Below are positions 17,536 through 25,978 of a DNA stretch of 64,000 nt, piece after piece. The position numbers were made by a program, and so were the translations under genes. A model generated the notes under the pieces. The model did not search any database and was not told where the DNA came from. It worked only from the letters and a program-made list of their open reading frames with translations. The stretch comes from Marinobacterium profundum. Its GTDB lineage: Bacteria; Pseudomonadota; Gammaproteobacteria; Pseudomonadales; Balneatricaceae. The stretch spans positions 1-64,000 of the forward strand of contig NZ_BCNS01000162.1 in assembly GCF_001528745.1 (NCBI RefSeq), given 5' to 3'. Position 1 is the first letter of the stretch. Every line of letters begins with the position of its first letter.

Positions 17536-18240
17536 ATGAAATCGGAAAATTCACGCATCGTGCAGCCACTGATAGCCACTATGGTGGCGATTGTCATTTC
17601 CCTGGTGGCGGGCCTTGCCTTGGCCGATAGCCATGCCACGACCTCGACCTCGACCGCGCCCGCTGCATCGGCCCCGCTCGAGGAGACATTCGAGCAGCGG
17701 GTGCGGGACTATATCCTGAGCCATCCTGAAGTGGTGGTCGAAGCCTTTGGTCTGTGGCAGGCACAGCAGCAAGCGCAGAAGCAGGGCCAGATCAAGGCGA
17801 CCATTGCCGAGCGTCGGGCGGAAATCTTCGAAGACCCGGACGCCCCGGTGGGCGGCAATCCCGAGGGTGACGTGACCCTCGTCGAGTTTTTCGATTACAA
17901 CTGTCCCTACTGCAAGAAGGTGGCGCCGGTGATGGCCGCACTCGCAGAGGCCGATTCGAAACTGCGCTTCGTCTACAAGGAGTTCCCGATCCTCGGGCCA
18001 GCGTCGGACTTCGCCGCCCGGGCCGCACTGGCCGCGCGTGAGCAAGGGAAATACCTCGAGCTGCACCATGCATTGATGACCTCGGACACGCGCCTGACCG
18101 AGACCAAGGTACTCGAGTTGGCCCGCGCACTCAATATCACCGGTACCCCGGGCTTTGTCATCGGGTCGGAAGTGCTGGGCGGTGCGGCGGACCGACGCAC
18201 CTTCGAGACGCTGATCGAGCGGGCGCGGCAAGCCCAATGA
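17536..18240 (+). CDS. DsbA/ScsC-like periplasmic disulfide protein with oligomerisation stalk
   Basis: 234 residues. A signal peptide (to about residue 30) and a Ser/Thr/Ala linker precede an N-terminal helical region (FEQRVRDYILSHPEVVVEAF) like the oligomerisation stalk of ScsC/Com1-type proteins. A DsbA-like domain follows with C123-P-Y-C126 and the cis-Pro loop TGTPGFVIG. Such proteins often act as isomerases or copper-stress oxidoreductases rather than simple DsbA. It is followed closely by ccdA and a CcmG-like gene, so it may receive electrons from CcdA. Confidence 0.87.
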   Translation: MKSENSRIVQPLIATMVAIVISLVAGLALADSHATTSTSTAPAASAPLEETFEQRVRDYILSHPEVVVEAFGLWQAQQQAQKQGQIKATIAERRAEIFEDPDAPVGGNPEGDVTLVEFFDYNCPYCKKVAPVMAALAEADSKLRFVYKEFPILGPASDFAARAALAAREQGKYLELHHALMTSDTRLTETKVLELARALNITGTPGFVIGSEVLGGAADRRTFETLIERARQAQ

Positions 18241-18335
18241 CGGCAAGGATACTATTGTGAGTGCGTTTGCTTGTCGTGCCCGCCAGCCGGCCTCGGGCCG
18301 GAACTGGGCGCTGTACACGCTATTGGAGGCCTGCC

Positions 18336-19061
18336 GTGCTTGATCCTGCCAATCTCGGTCTGCTGGGCGCCTTCGCCGGCGGGCTGATCTCCTTTCTGTC
18401 GCCCTGTACCCTGCCGCTGGTGCCGGGGTATCTGTCGTTCGTCGCCGGCCAGGGCGGTTCGGTGCCGGAACAGCAGCGCTGGCCGCACCTCGTCCTGAGC
18501 CTGTTCTTTGTGCTGGGCTTTTCGATCATCTTCATCTCCCTGGGGGCCGGGGCCACCCTGCTGGGCAATCTGTTGCTGGCCTACCGCTACGAGGCGACTC
18601 TCATCGGCGGCAGCCTGGTGATACTGTTCGGCATCTTCATGACCGGCCTGCTCAGGATCGGCTGGTTGCAACGAGAGTTTCGGCTGCAGCTGTCGCTGCC
18701 GTCCGGCAATCCGACCACGGCCTTCCTGCTGGGCATCTCCTTCGCCCTGGGCTGGACGCCCTGTATCGGCCCGATCCTGGCGGCGATCCTGGCCATGAGT
18801 TCGCTCAGCGCCGATCCCCGGATGGCCGTGGCCCTGCTGTCGGTCTATGCCCTCGGGCTGGCGATTCCGTTCCTGTTGGTCTCGCTGTTCATGGAGACCT
18901 TCAAGCGGCGCCTGCGCGCGCTGGGACGCTTCAGCCGCTACCTGCACCTGATCGCCGGGCTGATCATGATCCTGATGGGCCTCGCCATGATCACGGGCAA
19001 GCTGACGCTGTTCGCCATCTGGATGCTGGAGCTATTCCCAGCCATGGGGGCGATCGGATGA
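18336..19061 (+). CDS. ccdA: CcdA/DsbD-type membrane thiol electron transporter
   Basis: 241 residues with six predicted helices. The conserved Cys-Pro pair of the family is present in SFLSPCTLPLVPGY and LGWTPCIGPILAAIL. GTG at 18336 is preferred because GGAGG lies seven bases upstream; a longer frame from 18261 has no ribosome site. CcdA moves electrons from cytoplasmic thioredoxin to periplasmic thioredoxin-like proteins. It is flanked by two plausible partners, the ScsC-like protein and the CcmG-like protein. Confidence 0.88.
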   Translation: MLDPANLGLLGAFAGGLISFLSPCTLPLVPGYLSFVAGQGGSVPEQQRWPHLVLSLFFVLGFSIIFISLGAGATLLGNLLLAYRYEATLIGGSLVILFGIFMTGLLRIGWLQREFRLQLSLPSGNPTTAFLLGISFALGWTPCIGPILAAILAMSSLSADPRMAVALLSVYALGLAIPFLLVSLFMETFKRRLRALGRFSRYLHLIAGLIMILMGLAMITGKLTLFAIWMLELFPAMGAIG

Positions 19062-19095
19062 AGGGGTACACATACGGATCAATGGAGGCTGTTAC

Positions 19096-19632
19096 ATGGG
19101 GATGAGGAAAGTGCTGTTGTTCGTGCCGTTACTGGTAGCGTTCGGCTTGGGTTTTTTTCTTTGGCGCGGGCTTTCGTTGAATCCGCAGGAGTTGCCTTCG
19201 GCGCTGGTCGGGCACCCGCTGCCCGCATTCGAATTGCCGTCGTTGCAACAGCCGGACCAGATGCTGACGCAGGATAGCCTGAAAGGACAGGTCAGTTTGC
19301 TCAATGTCTGGGCCACCTGGTGTCCGGCTTGCCGCGACGAGCACCCCTTTCTGATGGAGCTGGCCGAGAAGCGGCGGGTTCCGATCATCGGCCTGGATTA
19401 CAAGGATCAGCGCGACGCGGCGCTGAAATGGCTAACGGACTTGGGTAACCCGTACCAACTGACGCTGTTCGACGGCGACGGCCGGCTGGGTCTGGACCTC
19501 GGGGTCTACGGCGCACCGGAGACCTTTCTGATCGACAAGGAGGGCATTATCCGGCTGCGCCACGCCGGCATCGTCAATGAACAGGTGTGGCAGGACAAGT
19601 TCCGCCCGCTCTTCGAACAGTATCAGCAATAG
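19096..19632 (+). CDS. CcmG/DsbE-like membrane-anchored thioredoxin
   Basis: 178 residues. An N-terminal anchor (residues 6-23) precedes a thioredoxin fold with W-C76-P-A-C79 and the CcmG hallmark GVYGAPETFLID, which carries the acidic insertion and cis-Pro. CcmG reduces apocytochrome c before haem attachment, drawing on CcdA/DsbD. No other ccm genes are present, so on this element it may serve general thiol reduction. It follows ccdA by 34 bases. Confidence 0.88.
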   Translation: MGMRKVLLFVPLLVAFGLGFFLWRGLSLNPQELPSALVGHPLPAFELPSLQQPDQMLTQDSLKGQVSLLNVWATWCPACRDEHPFLMELAEKRRVPIIGLDYKDQRDAALKWLTDLGNPYQLTLFDGDGRLGLDLGVYGAPETFLIDKEGIIRLRHAGIVNEQVWQDKFRPLFEQYQQ

Positions 19633-19740
19633 ACCCAGTGAGTGGAGCGCTTGATCGATTCGCACATGGAAAAGGCTGCAGGCCGGCGTTGCAATTGGAG
19701 ACTACGATGTCCCGTAATGTCTGCCAAAGGAATGATACAG

Positions 19741-19861
19741 GTATGTCGCCCCCCGCTGAATGACCGGCGTTACCGGCACCTTTTTCTGGCGCAGATCGTC
19801 CCCCTGTTGGGCACCGGCCTCACGACCGTCCGTCGCCCTTGCGTTGCTGACTCACAAATAG
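19741..19861 (+). pseudogene. MFS transporter N-terminal remnant
   Basis: The reading frame encodes PLNDRRYRHLFLAQIVPLLG, then TGLTTV, the start pattern of major-facilitator pumps. One base later it shifts frame to VALALLTHK and stops at 19859-19861. Only about 35 codons of a 400-codon gene remain. The rest of 19633-20005 holds nothing I can recognise. Confidence 0.6.
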
Positions 19862-20005
19862 ACCGAGGTGCTAAGTGGCGCCCTCAGCCGTCAATCGCGC
19901 GGATGGGCGCCTGCGCCAACGTGGTCGAGGGCGGGCGACGGCCTTTCTGGCACCGGTGGAGTTGCGACTCTCGCTGGGTAACCTGTTGTGAACGAGGAGT
20001 CCCTG

Positions 20006-20803
20006 ATGTGGGTGCATGATATAAATCCGGTGGCCCTGAACCTTGGCGTTATTCAGATTCACTGGTACGGCCTGATGTACTTGGTGGGTTTTGCCGCGGC
20101 CTGGGGACTCGGTACCCTCCGTGCCCGCCTGCCTGGCTCGGGTTGGACTGTCCAGCAGATATCCGACCTGGTGTTCTGGGGCGCAGTGGGAGTGGTGGTC
20201 GGTGGCCGTGCCGGCTATGTGCTCTTCTATAATTTCGATTATTTTCTCGATAACCCGCTCTGGCTGTTCCAAGTCTGGGAGGGCGGCATGTCCTTCCATG
20301 GTGGCCTGGCCGGCGTGCTGCTGGTTCTCTGGCTGTTCGGGCGTCACCACCGTAAGCGGTTCTTCGAAATGGCCGACTTTGTCGCCCCGCTGATCCCCAT
20401 CGGCCTCGGCGCGGGCCGTCTGGGCAACTTCATCGGCGGCGAGCTCTGGGGCCGGGTGACTGAGCAGCCCTGGGGGGTGATCTTTCCGCGGGCCGGCGAT
20501 GGGGTGCCGCGGCATCCGTCGCAGCTCTACGAGTTCGCCCTCGAAGGTGTGGTGCTGTTCGTCGTGCTCTGGTGGTTCTCGTCGCACCTCAGGCCGCGCA
20601 TGGCGGTATCGGGGCTCTTCCTGCTTCTATATGGCGTTTTCCGTTCGCTGGTCGAGCTGGTGCGCGAACCGGACGAACACTTGGGATTCATCGCCTTCGA
20701 CTGGCTGTCGATGGGGCAGCTGCTGTCGCTACCGATGATACTGGCCGGCGCGGTGCTGCTCGCTCTGGCTTACCGGCGGCGGGTGGATTGCCAGACACCT
20801 TGA
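20006..20803 (+). CDS. lgt: Prolipoprotein diacylglyceryl transferase
   Basis: 265 residues from the ATG at 20006 with GAGGAG upstream; a GTG at 19988 would add six residues. Seven helices and the Lgt signatures are present: [28 protein letters not shown] (catalytic His region) and [14 protein letters not shown]. Lgt attaches diacylglycerol to the lipobox Cys. A mobile copy next to lspA-bearing metal genes would support maturation of cargo lipoproteins such as Sco. Confidence 0.93.
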   Translation: MWVHDINPVALNLGVIQIHWYGLMYLVGFAAAWGLGTLRARLPGSGWTVQQISDLVFWGAVGVVVGGRAGYVLFYNFDYFLDNPLWLFQVWEGGMSFHGGLAGVLLVLWLFGRHHRKRFFEMADFVAPLIPIGLGAGRLGNFIGGELWGRVTEQPWGVIFPRAGDGVPRHPSQLYEFALEGVVLFVVLWWFSSHLRPRMAVSGLFLLLYGVFRSLVELVREPDEHLGFIAFDWLSMGQLLSLPMILAGAVLLALAYRRRVDCQTP

Positions 20804-20991
20804 GCGAACCGTGCCGCTTTTTACAAAGCGGGCAGTGTTGTTGAAGCCAGTCGGATTTTCAACAGCCTGCTGGAGATCTTTTTTGCTGCATCACTGGCGT
20901 TTCGTACGGCCCAGGTCTTGCCATTCGAGGTATCTTCATTCTCGTGGGGTTCCAACGATCGCAGCATTCGTTTAAATCAGGATAGCCATGG

Positions 20992-21132
20992 GTGAGTACG
21001 GTGAATTCGTCCAGCAGCCGCCGGAATGAGCTGATGAGGTCCCATCGTTCGATGTACCAGCTGCAGCAGCAGGCGCGCTGGATCGAGGAGATAGGAGATA
21101 GAGTGCTGAGGTCATTGCCGAACTATTTCTGA
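20992..21132 (+). CDS. Possible 46-residue small protein upstream of degQ
   Basis: A frame from GTG 20992 to TGA 21130-21132 encodes a mostly helical, charged peptide (RRNELMRSHRSMYQLQQQAR, then WIEEIGDRVLRSLPNYF). A weak AGGA lies nine bases before the GTG. I do not recognise it. It could be the surviving tail of a longer gene or a short regulator of the protease gene that follows. Confidence 0.35.
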   Translation: MSTVNSSSSRRNELMRSHRSMYQLQQQARWIEEIGDRVLRSLPNYF

Positions 21133-21274
21133 TTTCCGCAATCTATTGATGCCCATGGGGTTTTCGATTCGATTTGCCCGTCAGACTTTTTATTATCAAT
21201 CCTTGTATCAGGATCCGGCCGAGTCTCACCACTTCGGGTACCAAGGACTCGGCCGGCGATTAGGAGAACGTAAA

Positions 21275-22624
21275 ATGAGACGAAAGGCGCGCTTTCTGGC
21301 GCTACTGATGCTGACCACGCTGTCCTTCGGCGCGCTTGCCGCCCTGCCGATGATCGATCCCAAGGGTCGAGAACTACCGTCGCTGGCGCCGATACTCGAA
21401 CAGGTCAATCCGGCGGTGGTCAATATCGCCACCTATGCCCGACAGCCGGAGCAGAACCCGCTGCTCAGTGATCCCTTTTTCCGGCGCTTCTTCAATATTC
21501 CGGACGAACAGGCGCGACCGCGATCGGAGCGGCGCCAGGCCAGTGCCGGATCCGGCGTGATACTCGATGCCGATGACGGCACCATTGTCACTAATTTCCA
21601 CGTTATCAAGGGAGCCGACGAGATCCAGGTGTCCCTGATCGACGGCCGCACCTTCGAGGCGGAGTTGGTGGGGGGCGATCCGGAGGTCGACATCGCGGTG
21701 CTGAAAATCGACGCCGACAACCTGCAGGAGGTGAAACTGGCGGACTCCGACACCCTGAGGGTCGGCGACTTCGTAGTTGCGATCGGTAACCCCTTCGGCC
21801 TCGGCCAGACCATCACCACCGGCGTCGTCAGCGCCCTGGGGCGCACCGGCCTCGGCATCGAGGGCTATGAGGACTTCATCCAAACCGATGCCTCGATCAA
21901 CCCCGGCAACTCAGGCGGCGCTCTCGTGAATTTGCGCGGCGAGTTGGTCGGGATTAATACCGCCATCATTGCCCCAGGCGGTGGCAATGTCGGTATCGGC
22001 TTCGCGATTCCGATGAATATGGCGCGTGCCAGCGTCGAGCAGATCGTCGAGCACGGCGAGGTGAAGCGCGGTCAGATCGGCGTTGCCATCCAGGATATGA
22101 ACCCAGCACTGCGCAAGGCCTTCAAGCTCGACAACGGTCTGCGCGGCGTACTGGTGACCGATATACACAAGGGCTCCGAGGCCGAAAAGGCCGGGCTCCA
22201 GGCCGGCGACCTCATTACCGCGGTCAATGGCGATCCGACCCCGACCACCGGCGAGCTGCGCAACAGCATCGCCTTTAGCGATATCGGCGAAACCGTGACT
22301 TTGTCGCTGCTGCGAGACGGCAAGGAGGTGACGGTCAAGGTCAAGGTCGGGGAGCCCGAACGTCCGGCCGGTAGTGGCATGCATCCGCTGCTCACGGGCG
22401 TGAACCTGGCGCCGAATGCGGAAGGCGGTGTCAAGATCGTCGAAATGGCACGCGATTCCCAGGCCGCGATCAGCGGGCTGCGCCCGGGCGATATCCTGCT
22501 CAGCGTCAACCGCATAGAAGTGGCGACGGTGGAGGATGTCGAGCAGGCACTGATACAGGAGCAGGATCAGGTGCTGCTGCAGGTACAGCGCGGCCCCGGG
22601 GTCTTCTTCGTGGTACTACGCTGA
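21275..22624 (+). CDS. degQ: DegQ/DegP-type periplasmic serine protease
   Basis: 449 residues from the ATG at 21275 with TAGGAG upstream. A signal peptide (to about residue 23) leads to a trypsin-like domain with the triad H109 (TNFHV), D139 (EVDIAVL) and S213 (GNSGG), then two PDZ domains (for example RGVLVTDIHKGSEAEKAGL). DegQ proteins degrade or refold damaged envelope proteins. Its role fits a cargo aimed at metal and thiol stress in the periplasm. It is the last gene of the inner element, 230 bp from the right repeat. Confidence 0.93.
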   Translation: MRRKARFLALLMLTTLSFGALAALPMIDPKGRELPSLAPILEQVNPAVVNIATYARQPEQNPLLSDPFFRRFFNIPDEQARPRSERRQASAGSGVILDADDGTIVTNFHVIKGADEIQVSLIDGRTFEAELVGGDPEVDIAVLKIDADNLQEVKLADSDTLRVGDFVVAIGNPFGLGQTITTGVVSALGRTGLGIEGYEDFIQTDASINPGNSGGALVNLRGELVGINTAIIAPGGGNVGIGFAIPMNMARASVEQIVEHGEVKRGQIGVAIQDMNPALRKAFKLDNGLRGVLVTDIHKGSEAEKAGLQAGDLITAVNGDPTPTTGELRNSIAFSDIGETVTLSLLRDGKEVTVKVKVGEPERPAGSGMHPLLTGVNLAPNAEGGVKIVEMARDSQAAISGLRPGDILLSVNRIEVATVEDVEQALIQEQDQVLLQVQRGPGVFFVVLR

Positions 22625-22832
22625 GGCGATGGCCGGCACCTGGTCTCCCAAGGGAGCCGGACGTCGGCCTATTTCGGCGACTCTACTGCCGGATGTAGTC
22701 GAGCACGCCGGCATCCAACGGCCGTAGTTGACCGTAATCTTGGGGCAGCCGACCGCTGTGGTGCCTGAAACCGGCTGCGGTGCGACGGATGCCGTAAAGA
22801 AAGTGCCGGAGAAATGTTGATGTACAGTATTT

Positions 22833-22853
22833 TCCATTTCGTGAGCTGACCCC
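22833..22853 (-). repeat. Right inverted repeat of the inner element
   Basis: Reverse complement begins GGGGTCAGCTCACGAAAT and matches 4178-4198 at 20 of 21 bases. It is followed by AATAA and a second partial copy of the tip (CTGACCCCAATAA), so the target itself resembled the element end. Confidence 0.8.
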
Positions 22854-22879
22854 AATAACTGACCCCAATAACTGTAAGA

Positions 22880-23574
<695 letters not shown>

Positions 23575-23589
23575 TGATTTGGGCACAGC

Positions 23590-23618
23590 TTGACGGTATC
23601 TCATTTGAGATACATAAT
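23590..23618 (+). promoter_or_regulatory. Promoter with embedded palindromic operator for the toxin-antitoxin operon
   Basis: TTGACG (23590-23595) and CATAAT (23613-23618) are 17 bp apart, and the spacer is filled by the perfect palindrome GTATCTCATTTGAGATAC (23596-23613). Antitoxin binding there would block polymerase, giving autoregulation. Confidence 0.75.
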
Positions 23619-23649
23619 AGGGTCATGCATGACAATCGGAGAATTCATT

Positions 23650-23940
23650 ATGGCTCACACTTCAATGCTACACGTTCGTGTGGATGACGAGCTGAAGGCT
23701 GATGCGGCGGAAAAGCTCGCCAGCTTCGGCCTGACGGTATCAGATGCCGTCCGCATCCTTCTGACTCGCATAACCAAAGAGGGAGGGTTGCCCGTTGGGC
23801 TAACGGCTGATCCGGAAGCCCATGACGCCTGGTTTCGCGCAAAAGTTCAAGAAGCACTGGCCGACACTCGACCAACCGTATCCCATCAGCAGGTAATGGA
23901 TGAGGCACAAGCTTTGATCGATAGGAAGCGCCGTGCCTGA
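23650..23940 (+). CDS. RelB/DinJ-family antitoxin
   Basis: 96 residues from the ATG at 23650; an earlier frame start at 23590 lies in the promoter. The N-terminus (MLHVRVDDELKADAAEKLAS, then FGLTVSDAVRILLTRI) is a ribbon-helix-helix DNA-binding domain of the RelB/DinJ type. The C-terminus would wrap the toxin. It overlaps the toxin start by eight bases. Toxin-antitoxin pairs beside tnpR are a known feature of many Tn3-family elements and help retain the host plasmid. Confidence 0.88.
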   Translation: MAHTSMLHVRVDDELKADAAEKLASFGLTVSDAVRILLTRITKEGGLPVGLTADPEAHDAWFRAKVQEALADTRPTVSHQQVMDEAQALIDRKRRA

Positions 23941-24217
23941 ACTAGAATGGCTGGAATTAGCTCGTGCCGACCTACTGGGGATTATCGATTACATCTCTGA
24001 TGACAATCCAGATGCAGCACAGCGCGTAAAGGATGATATAGAGGCGAAGGCCGAAAAACTGCCAGACTTTCCAAGAATGGGCCGCCCTGGCCGGGTCGAA
24101 GGAACTAGAGAGCTGGTCGCTTGGGCGAATTACGTTATCGTGTACCAGGAGGACGCTTTTACGGTACGAATACTGCGTGTGTTGCATGCAGCGCAGCAGT
24201 GGCCTCCAACCGATTAA
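23933..24217 (+). CDS. RelE/ParE-family toxin
   Basis: 94 residues from a GTG inside the antitoxin stop region, so it is translationally coupled. The fold pattern is that of ParE/RelE toxins: an N-terminal helical hairpin (WLELARADLLGIIDYISDDN), a basic central segment (DFPRMGRPGRVEGTREL) and a terminal strand (YVIVYQEDAFTVRILRVLHA). Whether it acts on gyrase (ParE) or ribosomal mRNA (RelE) is not certain from sequence. It ends 43 bp before the right repeat of the outer transposon. Confidence 0.87.
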   Translation: MPELEWLELARADLLGIIDYISDDNPDAAQRVKDDIEAKAEKLPDFPRMGRPGRVEGTRELVAWANYVIVYQEDAFTVRILRVLHAAQQWPPTD

Positions 24218-24260
24218 CTGCCCATATTGCCATTTTCGGGGGCTTTCATGCCCCCTCGTT

Positions 24261-24298
24261 CTTAACGTACGTTTCCGTACCGTTGGACTTCAAACCCC
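24261..24298 (-). repeat. Right 38-bp terminal inverted repeat of the outer transposon
   Basis: Reads CTTAACGTACGTTTCC...GGACTTCAAACCCC on the plus strand, inverted to 1118-1155 with four mismatches. It is followed by TCTAC, the same five bases that precede the left end. Confidence 0.95.
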
Positions 24299-24723
24299 TC
24301 TACCAGGACATAAGGCTGGCCCTGCTCCACTTCACCGTCAAAGGTTGGATTCATCGCCAGGCGGTGGTCCGCCCCTTTATTGGTTCGTCCTACTTTCTCT
24401 GCCTGTACGATATTATATTCCACATCCAGCCCCAGGCGGTCCCCCAGGACTTCGGCAGCAGCTAGCGGAATTTTATTATTGCCTGCCGACTCTCGGGCCA
24501 GCACCGGCACAATCTTGGCCGGATGGTCGCCCACCATAGACCGGATGGCGTCCACAGTCCCAGGGCGCACCAGGCGTTCGGCCATGGCCAGCGCCCCGCC
24601 CCAGTCACCGCCCTTGGCGGCCTGATACTCCGGTCCCTTCTCCAGTTCCTTAAGGTCGCCGTTCCGGATGACTGGGGGAAAGTCATTCCATGGAGCCCGT
24701 TCCGCTCGTTTGCTCTCACTCAT
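24299..24723 (-). pseudogene. N-terminal part of transposon-split phosphoribosyltransferase
   Basis: This carries the start (MSESKRAERAPW) and the first 141 codons of the gene completed at 479-1117. The conserved region around IVPVLARESAGNNKIPL and NIVQAEKVGRTNKGADHRL fits a type I phosphoribosyltransferase fold. In the interrupted form translation runs into the transposon repeat and stops after GFEVQRYGNVR. In the plasmid it sits at the end of a run of small minus-strand genes (25576 to 24733). Before the insertion the downstream half followed directly. Confidence 0.85.
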
Positions 24724-24732
24724 GCCGCCACC

Positions 24733-25065
24733 TTACACGCCAGGAACGCGGACTTTGCCCGCAAGCTCTAGGGCCTTAGCCTCGCTTATTCCTTGCTCCA
24801 GGAGTAGGGCAGGAACGACAGTGGCCAGCATGTAATTGACGACACGGGCGCTCGGGGCCTTCCCTTCTCGTTCCCATTCCGTGATCCGGGAGTGGGTCAG
24901 CTTCATATCCAGAGCGGCGTTCAACGTCTCCAGGGCCTCGGTCAGCGAGTCCGAACGGGTAACGATCGCTCGCCAGGTACTGACCAGGTTAGGAGCTTCC
25001 GGCTTGACCGTGGGGGGCTTGCCCACACGTCGTTTTGTCTGCTCTTCTGCTTTCAATAGATTCAC
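24733..25065 (-). CDS. Small plasmid helix-turn-helix regulator
   Basis: 110 residues from GTG at 25065; a TTG at 25056 has better-spaced AGAGG and is a possible start. The middle (LTEALETLNAALDMKLTHSR, then ITEWEREGKAPSARVVNYML) has the form of a Cro/XRE-like helix-turn-helix, with a hydrophobic C-terminal helix that may dimerise. It is a candidate for the repressor that reads one of the dispersed plasmid operators. It precedes the phosphoribosyltransferase gene by 10 bases. Confidence 0.6.
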   Translation of the reverse strand: MNLLKAEEQTKRRVGKPPTVKPEAPNLVSTWRAIVTRSDSLTEALETLNAALDMKLTHSRITEWEREGKAPSARVVNYMLATVVPALLLEQGISEAKALELAGKVRVPGV

Positions 25066-25092
25066 CTCTATGTCAGTGGCATAATAATTAAA

Positions 25093-25155
25093 GCCGTAGT
25101 CCTCTTAGTCGAAGGGACGGCCGGCCCCGGCAAGGCGTGGTGGCCGACCGGGGCC
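25093..25155 (-). promoter_or_regulatory. Structured leader element, copy 4 (intra-operon)
   Basis: A perfect stem GGCCCCGG/CCGGGGCC (25123-25130, 25148-25155) encloses a loop with GTGGTGG, followed on the minus strand by CCCTTCGACTAAGAGGA. The loop and tail match the leaders at 25592, 52110 and 53845, but there is no adjoining promoter. It lies between the 45-residue gene and the HTH gene. Confidence 0.6.
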
Positions 25156-25161
25156 AACCCT

Positions 25162-25299
25162 TTACGCTACTTCCTTACGTTTTCTGATCGCTCGAAGCTC
25201 GCCCATCAGCCTACCAAAATCCTTCCCTGACATGCTGCCCAGTTTGACGCACTGGCCGCTCTGGAAGGCCCCCAATACCTGCATTGTCTGATTGCTCAT
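25162..25299 (-). CDS. 45-residue plasmid protein, unknown
   Basis: Starts MSNQTMQVLGAFQSGQCVKL and ends in a basic helix (LMGELRAIRKRKEVA). A strong GGAGGAATAACC ribosome site precedes the ATG at 25299. Function unknown. The basic C-terminus could contact nucleic acid. It lies between two other small genes of the same strand and follows the leader-controlled 85-residue gene by 19 bases. Confidence 0.6.
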   Translation of the reverse strand: MSNQTMQVLGAFQSGQCVKLGSMSGKDFGRLMGELRAIRKRKEVA

Positions 25300-25318
25300 C
25301 GGTTATTCCTCCAGGTGG

Positions 25319-25576
25319 TTACGCTTTACCAATGAAGTGCAGGCAAAGACAAGCGAACAGCTCCGCGTAAGACTCCGATTGGAGATCCGCGACGGGGAAC
25401 TGGCGCCCCTGGATGCCTTCCGATTTTTCTTCCCTCAAGGTTCCAATAACACACCAAAACTTGGGCGCCTCACCCTCGGCCATGGTCCGGGAATGGCAGT
25501 CGGAAACCGGCTGAACCTCGAATGTTTCAAAGTCGGTCAACTGCGATACGTCATTGAAATAAAACAAACTTTTCAT
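25319..25576 (-). CDS. 85-residue plasmid accessory protein, unknown
   Basis: Begins MKSLFYFNDVSQLTDFETFE and has three Cys residues. I do not recognise the family. AGAGGA ten bases upstream is a good ribosome site. It is the first gene after the promoter and structured leader at 25592-25677, one of three such leader-controlled units on this plasmid, the others being the 52105 gene and ardB. That link suggests a shared role in establishment after transfer. Confidence 0.6.
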   Translation of the reverse strand: MKSLFYFNDVSQLTDFETFEVQPVSDCHSRTMAEGEAPKFWCVIGTLREEKSEGIQGRQFPVADLQSESYAELFACLCLHFIGKA

Positions 25577-25591
25577 GGTGTAATCCTCTTA

Positions 25592-25677
25592 GTCGAAGGG
25601 ACAAAACCCGCACCGGACTAAGTGGTGGTGTCCGCTGCGGGTAGAGTCAATATAATACCGCCACAGTATTAAATCAA
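25592..25677 (-). promoter_or_regulatory. Promoter, operator and structured leader, copy 1
   Basis: Minus strand: TTGATT (25672-25677), 17 bp, TATATT (25649-25654). The spacer carries AATAC-N7-GTATT. The leader folds as CCCGCA...TGCGGG with an inner CGGAC/GTCCG stem (25607-25641) around a TAAGTGGTGGT loop (plus-strand reading), then CCCTTCGAC and the ribosome site of the 85-residue gene. Confidence 0.75.
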
Positions 25678-25681
25678 CAAA

Positions 25682-25697
25682 TTTCGTGCACACGAAA
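25682..25697. promoter_or_regulatory. Dispersed palindrome TTTCGTGCACACGAAA, site 1
   Basis: Seven-base arms TTTCGTG/CACGAAA around CA. It is adjacent to the copy 1 promoter in the 400-bp gap 25577-25978. It resembles ParB/KorB-type sites scattered on plasmid backbones. Confidence 0.7.
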
Positions 25698-25899
25698 AAA
25701 TAACCTGCCGTCAATGCCTCCTGGTAGCGCCACCTTGAAATCGCCCCATCATTCAAAGAGCGCCATTAAAGGCGCATAAAATACGGATTTTTCAGAAAAA
25801 TCAGCACTCCAATGTTTTACATAAGTTTTCTCGTTGCGTTAGACCAAAGTATGGATTTAAACAGGAATTTGCCTTGACTGAATTAATCATAATTGTGTG

Positions 25900-25914
25900 T
25901 TTTGATTTTCAATA
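25900..25914. promoter_or_regulatory. Weak copy of the TTTTGATWATCAAAA operator
   Basis: TTTTGATTTTCAATA differs from the palindrome at two or three positions. TATAAT at 25930-25935 follows, so it lies in the promoter of the gene at 25979. Confidence 0.45.
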
Positions 25915-25978
25915 TTAGGCATATCAAGGTATAATCTGTGCCTGTCTGATACGAACTGAATCAATAAGGATATTGAAC

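Larger units (their letters stand above)
4178..22853. mobile_element. Inner cargo element, 18.7 kb, with inverted repeats and AATAA repeats but no transposase
   Basis: The block is bounded by inverted repeats (GGGGTCAGCTCACGAAA then YGGA; 20 of 21 match) and flanked by AATAA on both sides (4173-4177, 22854-22858). It sits between tnpA and the res/tnpR block. It carries metal, disulfide, lipoprotein and protease genes plus gene remnants, and none of its reading frames looks like a transposase. The GGGG tip and 5-bp duplication resemble Tn3-family behaviour, so mobilisation in trans is possible. A caveat is that the right junction is part of a 13-bp tandem repeat (CTGACCCCAATAA twice). Confidence 0.75.
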
